Below are positions 18,417 through 27,918 of a DNA stretch of 39,954 nt, piece by piece (the stretch's first letter is position 1; each line of letters begins with the position of its first letter). Position numbers and translations under genes: made by a program. The stretch comes from Chloroflexota bacterium (GTDB lineage Bacteria; Chloroflexota; Limnocylindria; Limnocylindrales; CSP1-4), in the NCBI GenBank assembly GCA_003171035.1, contig PMXR01000060.1, positions 7,955-47,908 of the forward strand, in the 5' to 3' direction. The notes under the pieces are model-generated. The model was not told the origin of the DNA. It ran no database searches and saw only the letters and a list, made by a program, of their open reading frames with translations.

Positions 18417-18449
18417 GGCAGGGCCGCTTGGGGGGAAAGCGACCCTGCC
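18417..18449. terminator. Strong stem-loop downstream of the MCP gene, terminator-like
   Basis: ggcagggccgctt / aagcgaccctgcc: 13-bp arms with one mismatch and a 7-nt loop, in the intergenic gap 18361-18459. No T-tract follows on either strand. Confidence 0.5.
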
Positions 18450-18459
18450 ATGGACTGCG

Positions 18460-20526
18460 TCATGCCGATTCGGCCTGACGACTCGATGGAGCTTGCCAGT
18501 CGCTGGCGCGGCGGCGGGGGATTACGTTGCCGGAGTTCGCCGGATCACCGTCCTGGAGGCGGAAGCGAGCGACGAGTTCGTCCAGGCCCTGAGCCATCTC
18601 GGACAGCGTCGCCGCCGATGCGACTACTTCTTCGGCCTGGGCCGACATCTGCTCCGTCGCCGCGGAGACCTCTTCGGCCGAGGCCGAGTTCTCCTGGCTG
18701 ATCGCGGCGATGGACTCGACCGACTGGCCGACCGTGTCGGCGGCGGAGCCCATTCGAGCCGCTGCCGCGTTGGTTTCGGCCGCAATCTCCGAGATGCCGT
18801 CCGTGGCCCGCACGACATCCGCGCTCAGCGACCTGATCTCGACTACGGAGGACATCATGTCGTTGAGGACGGTGTTGCGGGCGGCCGCGGCTTCGCGGAT
18901 CTCCTGCAGAGCTCCCGCGGCCTGTTCGGCCAGTTCTGCGCCCGTCTCCACTTCCGCGGCCCCGGCCTTCATGGCCTGAACGGCAGCTTCGGTGCCCGAC
19001 TGGACCTGGCCGATCAGCTGGGCGATCTCCTTGGTTGCCTGTGACGAGCGCTCGGCGAGCTTGCGAACCTCGTCGGCGACCACTGCGAAGCCCTTGCCCT
19101 GCTCACCCGCTCGCGCCGCTTCAATTGCCGCGTTGAGCGCGAGCAGGTTGGTCTGCTCGGCGATGTCGTCGATCGTCTCGACGATGGCCCCGATCTGCTC
19201 ACCCTTGGCGCCAAGTTCAGTGACTCGCGCGGCCGTTACTTCGACGGATGTCTTGATCCGCCTCATCCCGCCGGCGGTTTCGTCGACGGCCATCGCGCCT
19301 GCAGCAACGGCGGCGTCCACTCGCTCGTTGAGAGGCGTGAGTTCCTCGGAGTCGCGGATCGCCTGGTCCACGGCCCGAGTGGTCGCGTCGAGTGCCCGCG
19401 AGGCGTCCTGAACGCGGATCCCGGTGCTGGCCGCGCCCTCGCCGACACGTTCGATGATCTCGGAGAGGTCTTGCGTGGCGGTGCTCGTCTGGTATGCCGC
19501 GCGCGCCTGGTCGCCGGCGCCGGCCGCTACCTGGCCGATCGTCAGGGCGACCTGGCTCGACGCGTTGCCGGATTGAGTGGCAGCCGAGTTGAGCTGATCC
19601 GCAGATCGCGCCAGGGCCTCGGCCGCGGCCTTGACCTGGCTCATGGTCTCGGCCAGCCCTGCTCTCGCGGTCTCGTAGGAGCGCATGGTGCTCTGGATCT
19701 TCTCGAGCAACCGGTTCGAGACCTCGGCGGTCCGGCCGATCTCATCGGAGCTGTAGTTCGCCAGGGGCTGGACGGTCGGGACCAGTTCGTGGGTCAGATC
19801 GTTGCGGGCGAAGGCCGCCATGCCGAGGTCGAGCCCGGTCACGCCGCGGTCGATCATCAGCGTCAGCTGCGCCTGAACCGCTGCGACGCCCTTCCGGATT
19901 CCACCGGCGACGTGGATCGAGACGAACAGCCCGCCGACGAGCGCGACGAGCAGGACCGCGATCGCGATCGCGCGGCCCTGTTCGAAGGTGGATCGCGTTT
20001 GTGTCTTGATCGCGAGGGCGTCGGCCTCGGCCGCGGCTTGGAGCTTGTCGAGCGTAGCCACCATCTGATCGTGCTGCGACTGGACGAGAATGGCCTCGCT
20101 GCCGGCTCGCTGGCCGCCGGCCTTGGCATCGGCCAGCGCTTGAGTGAAGGCGGCCGTGTACGGCGTCATGGCCGCCTTGAGAGCCGCCAGGTCGCTGGCC
20201 TCCTGGCTGGAGTGCGGGATCGCTTCATACGTGGCCAGGGCCTGGGCGATCTCCTTGTCGTCTGCGTTGATCACCTGGTCGAATTGTGCCTGGGCATCTG
20301 GGACGTTCCCGATGAAGACGCTTTCGTTCAGTGACGCCTGCTTCTCTCCGATCGCGGTGTCTATGACGGCCAGGGCCTTCACGGCGGTCGTGCCGTGCGA
20401 GTACGAGAGGTCGGCCTGGTCGTTCACGCTGCTCAGGCTGACGACGGCCACGACGGTCACGATCAGCGAGGCAAGCAGAAGAAGACCCGACGTCGCCAAG
20501 ATCTTGGTCCTGACACTGAGTCGCAT
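18460..20526 (-). CDS. Methyl-accepting chemotaxis protein
   Basis: Two TMs and classic signalling tip [60 protein letters not shown] at 20526 ([14 protein letters not shown]) preferred over the ORF-track start. Confidence 0.93.
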   Translation of the reverse strand: MRLSVRTKILATSGLLLLASLIVTVVAVVSLSSVNDQADLSYSHGTTAVKALAVIDTAIGEKQASLNESVFIGNVPDAQAQFDQVINADDKEIAQALATYEAIPHSSQEASDLAALKAAMTPYTAAFTQALADAKAGGQRAGSEAILVQSQHDQMVATLDKLQAAAEADALAIKTQTRSTFEQGRAIAIAVLLVALVGGLFVSIHVAGGIRKGVAAVQAQLTLMIDRGVTGLDLGMAAFARNDLTHELVPTVQPLANYSSDEIGRTAEVSNRLLEKIQSTMRSYETARAGLAETMSQVKAAAEALARSADQLNSAATQSGNASSQVALTIGQVAAGAGDQARAAYQTSTATQDLSEIIERVGEGAASTGIRVQDASRALDATTRAVDQAIRDSEELTPLNERVDAAVAAGAMAVDETAGGMRRIKTSVEVTAARVTELGAKGEQIGAIVETIDDIAEQTNLLALNAAIEAARAGEQGKGFAVVADEVRKLAERSSQATKEIAQLIGQVQSGTEAAVQAMKAGAAEVETGAELAEQAAGALQEIREAAAARNTVLNDMMSSVVEIRSLSADVVRATDGISEIAAETNAAAARMGSAADTVGQSVESIAAISQENSASAEEVSAATEQMSAQAEEVVASAATLSEMAQGLDELVARFRLQDGDPANSGNVIPRRRASDWQAPSSRQAESA

Positions 20527-20625
20527 GGGTTGGGCGTCCAGTGCGGCCGGGGAAGTGTACGCAAGGCACGTCGCACCGCAAGGCGAACACCGGCTTGCTC
20601 GCCTCATAGGGGATATCGGCCGGCG

Positions 20626-20658
20626 GGTTCCGGACTGAGTACTCAGAACTCAGTAACC
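20626..20658. promoter_or_regulatory. Palindrome cluster in the VIT/MCP intergenic gap
   Basis: Perfect 12-bp palindrome CTGAGTACTCAG (20635-20646), nested in GGTT-CCGG-ACTGAGT ... ACTCAGT-AACC (20626-20658). Confidence 0.5.
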
Positions 20659-20684
20659 GACCTCGGACGGACTCCTATCCGGAG

Positions 20685-21521
20685 CTAGTGGACGGCGGTT
20701 CCGAGCAGCGATCCGATGCCGAAAGTCACCGCCGCGGCCACCGCGCCCAGGCCCACCTGTCGGACGCCCGTCCAGATGGCGTGGCGGTGCGTAAGCCGGC
20801 TGACGCCCAGTCCCACGGCGAAGAGAGCAAGGCCCGACGCCCCGATGCTGAAGGCAAACGCGGGCACGCCCGACGCAATCAAGAACGGCAGCAGCGGCAC
20901 GAACGCGCCCAGGGCGAATGCGCACAGAGACCCGAGTCCCGCCGCCACCGGCGAACCCATAGTCTCGGCCGACAACCCGATTTCCTCACGGACGAAGGTA
21001 TCGATGGCTCGCTCGGGGTCCTTCATGATCCGCTGCACGATCAGGTCGGACTCGGCCCGCGAGAGACCCTTGGCTTCGTAGATCTCGCGCAGGATGTCGC
21101 GTTCCTGCGCCGGGGTGTGGTCGAGCTGGTGGCGCTGCAACTCGATCTGGTACTCGAGCAACTCCCGCTGCGACCGGACCGAAACGTACTCGCCCACGGC
21201 CATCGAGAAACCGCCGGCGAGCAGGCCGGCGATGCCGGCGATCACGACGGAATGCGGATCCTCGCGGGCCGCGCCGGCCACACCCATGATCAGAGACAGA
21301 TTGCAGACGAGCCCGTCCGTGGCGCCGAAGACCACGGGCCGCACGATGCTGGCGCCGCGGGTCTCGTGAGGGCTGCTCGGCGGTTGGCGCAGCTGCTCGA
21401 TCCACCCTTTCACGGCGCTGAACGCGACCGAGCGCCCGGGGGACTTGGGGGTCGGGGCCGGCGCCGCAGGTGCGGGCGCGGGCGCGGTTCGTGAGGTTGA
21501 TCGCTTGACGGTCGGTGCCAT
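20685..21521 (-). CDS. VIT1/CCC1-family membrane protein
   Basis: VRPVVFGATDGLVCNLSLIMGVAGA...GGFSMAVGEYVSVRSQRELLEYQIELQRHQLDHTPAQERDILREIYEAKGLS...LGSLCAFALGAFVPLLPFL. Confidence 0.92.
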   Translation of the reverse strand: MAPTVKRSTSRTAPAPAPAAPAPTPKSPGRSVAFSAVKGWIEQLRQPPSSPHETRGASIVRPVVFGATDGLVCNLSLIMGVAGAAREDPHSVVIAGIAGLLAGGFSMAVGEYVSVRSQRELLEYQIELQRHQLDHTPAQERDILREIYEAKGLSRAESDLIVQRIMKDPERAIDTFVREEIGLSAETMGSPVAAGLGSLCAFALGAFVPLLPFLIASGVPAFAFSIGASGLALFAVGLGVSRLTHRHAIWTGVRQVGLGAVAAAVTFGIGSLLGTAVH

Positions 21522-21652
21522 TCAGTCCCCTGGTCGTTGCGCGTCAGGCTGGTCCACCATCGCGGCGCGCCGCCATTCTGAGGCATAGCGTGGGGTCCTG
21601 TCCGACTGGAGACCGGCTGCCACGCCGGCTCGGCCGGGCCTACCATTGGCTC

Positions 21653-23293
21653 GTGCTGACTCGCTCGTTCGCCAAAGTCGGGCCCTACCGACATCCCGTT
21701 GCGGGTCTGGTGGCCTCGGTCGCCAGTCTGGCGCTTGCCACGCTGCTCGTCTGGGCCCTGGAACGGCTGCTGGGCGCCCCTACGGTGGCGGTCTACCTGC
21801 TCGCCGTGGTGGCCGTGGGGATGGGCTACGGCAGCTGGCTGGCAGTCGGCACCGCGGTTGCTTCGTTCCTGCTGTACGACTTCTTCTTCGTCCAGCCCTA
21901 CTACACGTTTGCCATCTCCGCGCCCGACGAGTGGGTCGACCTGCTCGTCTTCCTCGTCGTCGCGATCGCCGTCGGGCGTTTGTCGGCGCTCCAGCTGCAG
22001 CGCCGCCGCGAGGCGGAGTTGCGTGGCGCCGAGGCTCGCGCGATGTTCGCCCTGAGCCGTGACATCGCCACGGCCGCAACCGCGCTCGAGGCCGCGCCGA
22101 TACTGGCTTCCCGCCTTGCGCGCGAGGCCGAAATGGCCCGCGTCTGGATCGGCATCGGCGACGCCATTCCCGAGGAGCGCGTGGTTGCCGATACGCGAGC
22201 CGGCGAGCCCCGACCATCGGTGGCTACGCGCTGGACACTCCAGCCGGGTTCCGCCGACAAGCAGCCCGGCTGGATCAAGGTCCGTGAAATCGCGATTCCG
22301 ATGCGCGGCGGTGCCGATGGCAGGGAGCCACGGCTGCGCCAGTTCCGCGACGACGAACCACTCACGGTCCTGCGCGTCCCAATCTCCGCCGGCGGGGAGA
22401 TGATCGGATCGTTGTGGGCTACCCGCCTGCACGGCGAGCCGTTCCCGGGCCGGTCCCACTCGCGGCTGATGGCTGCGGCCGCGGATCAGCTGGGCCAGTC
22501 CGTGATACGAGACCGGCTGGCGGCCGAGGCCACGGCCGTGGAGGTTGCCCGTCAGGGCGACGCGCTCAAGTCGGCGCTTCTGGACTCGGTCTCGCACGAC
22601 CTCCGGACGCCGCTGGCGGCAATCCGGGCCGCGGCCGGGAATCTGATGGACCCGGCCGTGGCGATGCCGCCCGCCGAGGTGCAGGCGGTCGCGGGTTCGA
22701 TCGATGCCGAAGCCGAGCGACTCAGCCGGCTCGTACGGAATATGCTCGACCTGGGGCGGATCGAGGGCGGGGCGCTCCATCCATCGCTCCAGCTGTACGA
22801 CCTGGCCGACCTGATCGAACCGGTAGCGGAGCGTATGCGGTCGGTGCTGGCCGCGGGGCAGCTCGAAGTCGAGATCCCGGTCGACCTTCCGGCGGTCGAC
22901 GTCGACGCCATCTTCGTCGACCAGATCGTTACCAACCTGCTCGAGAACGCGGCCCGGTACGCGGCCGGCAAGGCGGTACGCGTCACCGCCAAAGCCGTCG
23001 GCGGTCAGGTCTGGCTTGTCGTCGACGATGCCGGTCCGGGCGTGCCGGCCGCGGTCCTGCCGCACGTGTTCGAACGGTTCTATCGCGCGCCGCGACGACG
23101 CGACTCGCGTTCGGAGGGTGGGTCGGGCATCGGGCTGGCGGTCGTCAAGGGGCTGGCCGAGTCGATGGGCGGCTCGGTCGTGGCGCGCCCCAGCCCGATG
23201 GGCGGTCTGGAGGTCGTCGTGCGCCTGGCTGTGGACGGCGAGCCCGCCGCCGTCGAGCCCGCCGCCGCCGAGCCGGCGGCCGAGCCCAGATGA
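21653..23293 (+). CDS. Sensor histidine kinase with KdpD-like DUF4118 TM region, GAF-like domain and HisKA/HATPase; no N-terminal KdpD/Usp domain
   Basis: YGSWLAVGTAVASFLLYDFFFVQPYYTFAISAPDEWVDLLVFLVVAIAVGRL (KdpD TM signature), LLDSVSHDLRTPLAAIRAAAGNLMD, SEGGSGIGLAVVKGLAESMGG. Start uncertain (GTG 21653 or upstream to 21515). Confidence 0.88.
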   Translation: MLTRSFAKVGPYRHPVAGLVASVASLALATLLVWALERLLGAPTVAVYLLAVVAVGMGYGSWLAVGTAVASFLLYDFFFVQPYYTFAISAPDEWVDLLVFLVVAIAVGRLSALQLQRRREAELRGAEARAMFALSRDIATAATALEAAPILASRLAREAEMARVWIGIGDAIPEERVVADTRAGEPRPSVATRWTLQPGSADKQPGWIKVREIAIPMRGGADGREPRLRQFRDDEPLTVLRVPISAGGEMIGSLWATRLHGEPFPGRSHSRLMAAAADQLGQSVIRDRLAAEATAVEVARQGDALKSALLDSVSHDLRTPLAAIRAAAGNLMDPAVAMPPAEVQAVAGSIDAEAERLSRLVRNMLDLGRIEGGALHPSLQLYDLADLIEPVAERMRSVLAAGQLEVEIPVDLPAVDVDAIFVDQIVTNLLENAARYAAGKAVRVTAKAVGGQVWLVVDDAGPGVPAAVLPHVFERFYRAPRRRDSRSEGGSGIGLAVVKGLAESMGGSVVARPSPMGGLEVVVRLAVDGEPAAVEPAAAEPAAEPR

Positions 23294-23994
23294 GCGATCG
23301 GGGAGCGGTGGTCCTGATCGTGGAGGATGACGTGTCCGCTCGGACCGCGATTGCCACGAATCTGAGAGCCCGGGGCCACGAGGTCGACGAGGCGGGCGAC
23401 GTTCGCGAGGCGCTGCGGCTGTGGGACAACCGCCGTCCGGACCTCATCCTGCTCGACCTGGGATTGCCCGACCTCGATGGTCAGGCCGTGATCCTGCGGG
23501 TTCGACGCGAGGCCCTGACGCCGATCATCGTAGTTTCGGCACGGGGTCGCGAGGAAGACCGAGTGGCGGCTCTGGATGCCGGCGCCGACGACTACCTGAC
23601 CAAGCCGTTCGGGCTGTCGGAGTTGCACGCCCGGATGCGTGCGGTCCTGCGGCGCGCCGCGGGCCCCGAGGCGGACTCGGAGGGAAGGCTGCGGCTCGGT
23701 CCAGTGGTGCTGGACGTGCCGCGCCACGAGGTCAGAGTCGGGGAGACTCCCGTCGAGCTGACCCCGCGCGAGTTCGAATTGCTCAAAGTGCTGCTTTCGC
23801 AGCCGGGCCGCGTCGTCACTGCCGGCCGGCTCCTGCGGGCAGTCTGGGGCACGGCCTACTCGGACGAGGCCCACTACCTCCACGTCTACGTTTCGCGTCT
23901 TCGCCGCAAGCTGGCAGCCGCCGATTCAACGGGCGCCGCCGCCAGGCTGATCGTCGCCGAACCGGGCGTCGGATACCGAATCGAGGCCGAATAG
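23290..23994 (+). CDS. OmpR/KdpE-like response regulator
   Basis: ATGA overlap with the kinase. VVLIVEDDVSARTAIATNLRARGHEV...LDLGLPDLDG...DDYLTKPFGLSELHARMRAVLRR...VELTPREFELLKVLLSQPGRVVT...YLHVYVSRLRRKL...EPGVGYRIEAE. Confidence 0.93.
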   Translation: MSDRGAVVLIVEDDVSARTAIATNLRARGHEVDEAGDVREALRLWDNRRPDLILLDLGLPDLDGQAVILRVRREALTPIIVVSARGREEDRVAALDAGADDYLTKPFGLSELHARMRAVLRRAAGPEADSEGRLRLGPVVLDVPRHEVRVGETPVELTPREFELLKVLLSQPGRVVTAGRLLRAVWGTAYSDEAHYLHVYVSRLRRKLAAADSTGAAARLIVAEPGVGYRIEAE

Positions 23995-24124
23995 GCCGGC
24001 GGCGGTCTTCCCCGAAGGGTCGCATACGCAATGTGGTGTAGGTGAATCTGTGTGGGCGAGGGGCCAGTATCGCGAGAGTCATGCAACGCCAGCCCGCCGC
24101 TCCGCCGCCTCCGGTTCGCTGCCC

Positions 24125-25651
24125 ATGATCGGCAAGGACGCCTTGCCGATCCTCGAAGCCGGCCCGAACCCGGTCGTCGGCGTCGACGCGGCAGGCGTCA
24201 TCCAGTACGCCAATCCTCAGGCCGAGGCGACTTTCAGCTGGCCGCGGGACGAGCTCATCGGGCGACCGGTGGAAGTGATCGTCCCCGAAGGGCTCTCGGC
24301 CGCGCACCTTGCCCATCGATCCGCGTTCGTGCAGGCGCCCTCGACGCGGCCGATGGGAATTGGGCTCGATCTAGCGGCTCGGCGGCAGGACGGCGCCGAA
24401 TTCCCGGTCGAAATCAGCCTCGTGCATCTCGAGACACCGGCCGGTCTACTCGTCCTGGCTACGGTCGTCGACATCACCGCGCGCAGAGCCCTGGAGAGCC
24501 AGCTATTCGAGGCGCGCAAGATGGAGTCGATCGGGCGTTTGTCGGGCGGCATCGCCCACGATTTCAACAACATCCTGACCGGCATCATCGGCTATTCCGA
24601 CCTGGCGCTGTCGGCCCCTGCGGGGTCGGACGTGACCTCGGACCTGCGGACGATCAAGGATGCGGCGCAGCGGGCCGCGGGGCTGACGCAACAACTCCTG
24701 GCGTTCGGGCGGCGTCAGGTGCTGCGGCCCCAGTTCGTGGATCCCAACGACGTGATCAACTCCACGGAGCCAATGTTGCGCCGGCTGATCGGCGAGCGGA
24801 TCGAACTGATCGTTTCGATGCTGCCCCAGTCGGGGACGATCCAGGTCGACCCGACCCAGCTCGGCCAGGTCATCCTCAATCTCGCCCTCAACGCCCGCGA
24901 CGCGATGCCCGGCGGCGGCCGCCTGATTATCCGGTCGGAGCGCGCCCATCTAGACGACACGGATCTGTCGCGGCATTCGGAGATCCCGCCCGGCGACTAC
25001 ATCGTGATTTCCGTCGCCGACACCGGGACCGGGATGGATGCGGCGACGAAGGCGCGGATCTTCGAACCCTTCTTCACCACCAAGGAGGTCGGCAAGGGCA
25101 CCGGCCTCGGCCTGGCTACGAGCTACGGCATCGTCAAGCAGTCGGGCGGCCACATCTGGGTCTATTCCGAACCCGGGCAGGGGACGACTTTCCGAATCTA
25201 CTTCCCGGATGTGACGGAGAAGTCGGAGAGCGCCCGAGAAGCGAAGCCGAAGGCTCCAAGGATTACGCAGAGCCACCAGATACTCTTCGTCGAGGACGAA
25301 CCGATGCTCCGGGATCTGACCCTGCGCGTCCTGACGGGCGCGGGCTTCCAGGTTCTGGAGGCGGCCAACGCTGCGCAGGCGCTCGAGTTCGCCGGGCGCC
25401 CGGAAGTCGAGCTGGACCTGCTGCTGACCGATGTCGTTATGCCGGGCATGAGCGGCATAGAACTCGCCGACAAGCTGCGCCGCCGCCTGCCCGGGCTGCG
25501 CGTGCTACTGATGTCGGGCTACGCGGAAGAGATCGTGCTGGCTGAGGAGTCCGACTACGCCTTTGTGGCCAAGCCCTTCACTCCGCAGGGGCTGCTCGAC
25601 GCGGTTCTCGACGCCCTCGTCGATTCGGTGGCCTACGGACGAGGAGGCTAG
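24125..25651 (+). CDS. PAS-histidine kinase with C-terminal REC domain (hybrid kinase)
   Basis: PAS ([23 protein letters not shown]), His[29 protein letters not shown], HATPase [53 protein letters not shown]...[11 protein letters not shown]...FVAKPFTP. Start could also be 24050. Confidence 0.93.
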   Translation: MIGKDALPILEAGPNPVVGVDAAGVIQYANPQAEATFSWPRDELIGRPVEVIVPEGLSAAHLAHRSAFVQAPSTRPMGIGLDLAARRQDGAEFPVEISLVHLETPAGLLVLATVVDITARRALESQLFEARKMESIGRLSGGIAHDFNNILTGIIGYSDLALSAPAGSDVTSDLRTIKDAAQRAAGLTQQLLAFGRRQVLRPQFVDPNDVINSTEPMLRRLIGERIELIVSMLPQSGTIQVDPTQLGQVILNLALNARDAMPGGGRLIIRSERAHLDDTDLSRHSEIPPGDYIVISVADTGTGMDAATKARIFEPFFTTKEVGKGTGLGLATSYGIVKQSGGHIWVYSEPGQGTTFRIYFPDVTEKSESAREAKPKAPRITQSHQILFVEDEPMLRDLTLRVLTGAGFQVLEAANAAQALEFAGRPEVELDLLLTDVVMPGMSGIELADKLRRRLPGLRVLLMSGYAEEIVLAEESDYAFVAKPFTPQGLLDAVLDALVDSVAYGRGG

Positions 25652-27879
25652 GCCAGGAGTTTTGCCGCCATCGAGCGGACGGTTGCGGCGTCGGGCGCGG
25701 CAAGGGCCCGCTGGCCCAGATCCCGGAGCTGGCTTCTGGTGACGCCCGACAGAGCGGCCCGCATGCCGTCGAGCGAGCCGGCGTCGGCCGAGAGTTCGCC
25801 GACTCCAAGTCCTGCCAGGACCAATGCGCCGGCAGGGTCGCCGGCAAGTTCGCCGCAGACGGCGGTTGGAATGCCGGCCTCAGCCGCCCCGGCCACGATC
25901 CCGGCGATCAGCTTCAGGACGGCCGGGTGGAGTGCGTCCTGGAGATGGGCGAGTTCGGCGTTGGAGCGATCGGCCGCCATGGCGTACTGAGTCAGATCGT
26001 TGGTCCCGATCGAGAAGAAGTCGACCCGGCGCGCGATCTCCCGAGCCAGTATCGCCGCGGCCGGGATCTCGATCATCACGCCGGTGACCATCCGCTCCGG
26101 CAGCGCTTCGCCGGATGCGGCAACCGCGGCACGGGCTTCGTCGCGCAGCTCCAGCAGCAACTCCACGTCTGCGATTGTGGCGACCATCGGCGCCATCACG
26201 TGGGGCGTCACTCCCGCCCTGGCGGCCGCGCGCCAGATCGCTCGCAACTGGGCACTCAACAACTCCCGGTTGCGACCGGCGAGCCGGATCGCACGAACTC
26301 CCAGGAAGGGGTTGGCTTCGGGCGGGAGATCGAGGTAGGGCAGGGCCTTGTCGCCGCCGATGTCGGCCAGACGCACGACCACCGGGCGGTCCGGTCCGAA
26401 AGCCTCGAATACACGGCGGTACGGCTCGATCTGCTCGGCCTCCGACGGCGCCGTCCGGCGCTGCATGAACAGGAATTCGGTGCGGAACAGGCCCACTCCC
26501 TCCGCCCGCATCTCCAGCGCCCGGGCCGTGTCGGCGGGCCCTCCGATATTGGCCAGGAGGATGACGCGGCTACCGTCGGAGGTGGCCGCGGGGCGGTTGC
26601 GCAACGCGGCGGCGTCGCGGCGGCGTGCCGCGAGAGCGGCCGCGCGGGCCGCGAAGTCGGCCAGCCGGTCGGGGCCCGGGTCGAGCACGACCTCGCCCGA
26701 TGCGCCGTCCATGGCGATGGTCGCGGCGGCGGAGGCGGCCTCGACGAGACCGCGCGCTCCGACGATTGCAGGAATCCCCATGCCCCGCGCCAGGATGACC
26801 GCGTGGGCCGTGACCGACCCGCTCTCGAGGGCAATGCCGAGCAGAAGACCCGGCGGAATCTCGACCGCGATAGACGGCGGCAGATCGTCGGCGACCGCGA
26901 TCGAAGGCTGGGTGGGCAGAGGAGCGCCTTCGCCCCTCAGGATCCGGGCGATCCGAGCACCGACATCGCGTACGTCGGCGGCCCGAGCCGCCAGCAATTC
27001 ATCGGGCAGGTTCGATAGGACGGCGCCCAGATCCGCCGCCGCGGTCTCGACCGCCGTTGCCGGAGACTCGCCGGCTGCCGCCCGGGCAACCGCAGCGTCG
27101 AGCAGGGCAGGGTCGGACGCCATCACGGCCTGGGCGCCGAGGATCTCCGCGTCGTCGGGGCGGCCGGACTCGCGAACGCGATCCGCCAGCGTCTCGAGCT
27201 GGCCGGCCGCCTTTGCAGCGGCCGCGCGAATGACCGACGCGGCGCCGGGGGCGCTTGCGGCGTGTTCGGTTGGGGCCGTGGTGGCCGTGGTGGCCGTGGT
27301 GGCCGTGGTGGCCGTGGTGGCCGGGCCGGCCGGGACGAGCGTCGGCGTGGCCCGGGCGTCCCGGTAGACCCAGACGGGGCCGGAGGCGATGCCGGCGGCG
27401 CCGGGCTTGCCTGCGATCCGGTTGCCGGGGACCGCAGGAGCCGCTTGGGCGCCGACTCGTTGAGGCACCGGCGCGGGCGCGAAGGCGGCCGTGGCGAGCG
27501 CAGGCGTCGTGGCGGGCTCGCGAGCTGCGGCCACGGTCGTGGTACTGTCGGCGCCGTCCTGGGAGATCTCGCCGGCCACTGCCTCACCTTCGCCGAAACC
27601 GCCGGCCGCCAGCGCCTTGACCGCGTCGATCGCGGCGTCCTGGTCCTCTCCGCGCGCGGTGATGCGGACGGTGTGGCCCATTCGAACGCCGCCGGCCAGG
27701 ATGTTGAAGTGGCTCTTTGCGTTGGCCGGGGCGGTACCGCGGGTCAGATTCTCGATCAGAATCTCGGACCGGAACCCGGCAGCCGTCCGAACCAGCATCG
27801 AGCCGGGACGACCGTGGAGCCCGGCCCGGTTCGCGACGGTTATCTCGATGGCTTTGCCAGGACGACCAGATTCCGGCAC
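25648..27879 (-). CDS. ptsI: HPr-Enzyme I fusion phosphoenolpyruvate-protein phosphotransferase
   Basis: HPr: VANRAGLHGRPGSMLVRTAAGF...ANAKSHFNILAGGVRMGHTVRITARGED. EI: SVTAHAVILARGMGIPAIVGA, GVGLFRTEFLFMQR, FSIGTNDLTQYAMAADRSNAELA, AVCGELAGDPAGALVLAGLGV. Confidence 0.93.
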   Translation of the reverse strand: MPESGRPGKAIEITVANRAGLHGRPGSMLVRTAAGFRSEILIENLTRGTAPANAKSHFNILAGGVRMGHTVRITARGEDQDAAIDAVKALAAGGFGEGEAVAGEISQDGADSTTTVAAAREPATTPALATAAFAPAPVPQRVGAQAAPAVPGNRIAGKPGAAGIASGPVWVYRDARATPTLVPAGPATTATTATTATTATTAPTEHAASAPGAASVIRAAAAKAAGQLETLADRVRESGRPDDAEILGAQAVMASDPALLDAAVARAAAGESPATAVETAAADLGAVLSNLPDELLAARAADVRDVGARIARILRGEGAPLPTQPSIAVADDLPPSIAVEIPPGLLLGIALESGSVTAHAVILARGMGIPAIVGARGLVEAASAAATIAMDGASGEVVLDPGPDRLADFAARAAALAARRRDAAALRNRPAATSDGSRVILLANIGGPADTARALEMRAEGVGLFRTEFLFMQRRTAPSEAEQIEPYRRVFEAFGPDRPVVVRLADIGGDKALPYLDLPPEANPFLGVRAIRLAGRNRELLSAQLRAIWRAAARAGVTPHVMAPMVATIADVELLLELRDEARAAVAASGEALPERMVTGVMIEIPAAAILAREIARRVDFFSIGTNDLTQYAMAADRSNAELAHLQDALHPAVLKLIAGIVAGAAEAGIPTAVCGELAGDPAGALVLAGLGVGELSADAGSLDGMRAALSGVTRSQLRDLGQRALAAPDAATVRSMAAKLLA
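27274..27318. repeat. Five perfect 9-bp tandem units GGCCGTGGT within the HPr-EI linker
   Basis: Read directly; encodes (TTA)n on the minus strand (TATTATTATTATTA). Confidence 0.95.
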
Positions 27880-27918
27880 TTCAGCCCTCCGAGCGGCACG
27901 ACCAGCGTTCCGAGACTA

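Noticed and set aside
17494-19044. 516-aa plus-strand ORF spanning the C26 hydrolase and MCP genes
   Set aside because: Antisense across two genes and an intergenic hairpin; GC-bias artefact.
18460-20526. MCP as part of a local chemotaxis operon
   Set aside because: No cheA/cheW/cheY/flagellar genes adjacent; the CheR-like gene is ~16 kb away on the other strand and fused to a kinase.
21410-23065. 551-aa minus-strand ORF opposite the KdpD-like kinase
   Set aside because: Antisense GC-bias artefact; no domain content.
27274-27318. Possible CRISPR-like array
   Set aside because: Units are 9 bp, contiguous with no spacers, and in frame inside a coding linker; this is a microsatellite-like repeat.
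25648-27879. DhaM-type multidomain phosphotransferase (EIIA-Man-HPr-EI)
   Set aside because: The protein begins directly with HPr; no N-terminal EIIA-Man domain, and EI is full-length rather than truncated.
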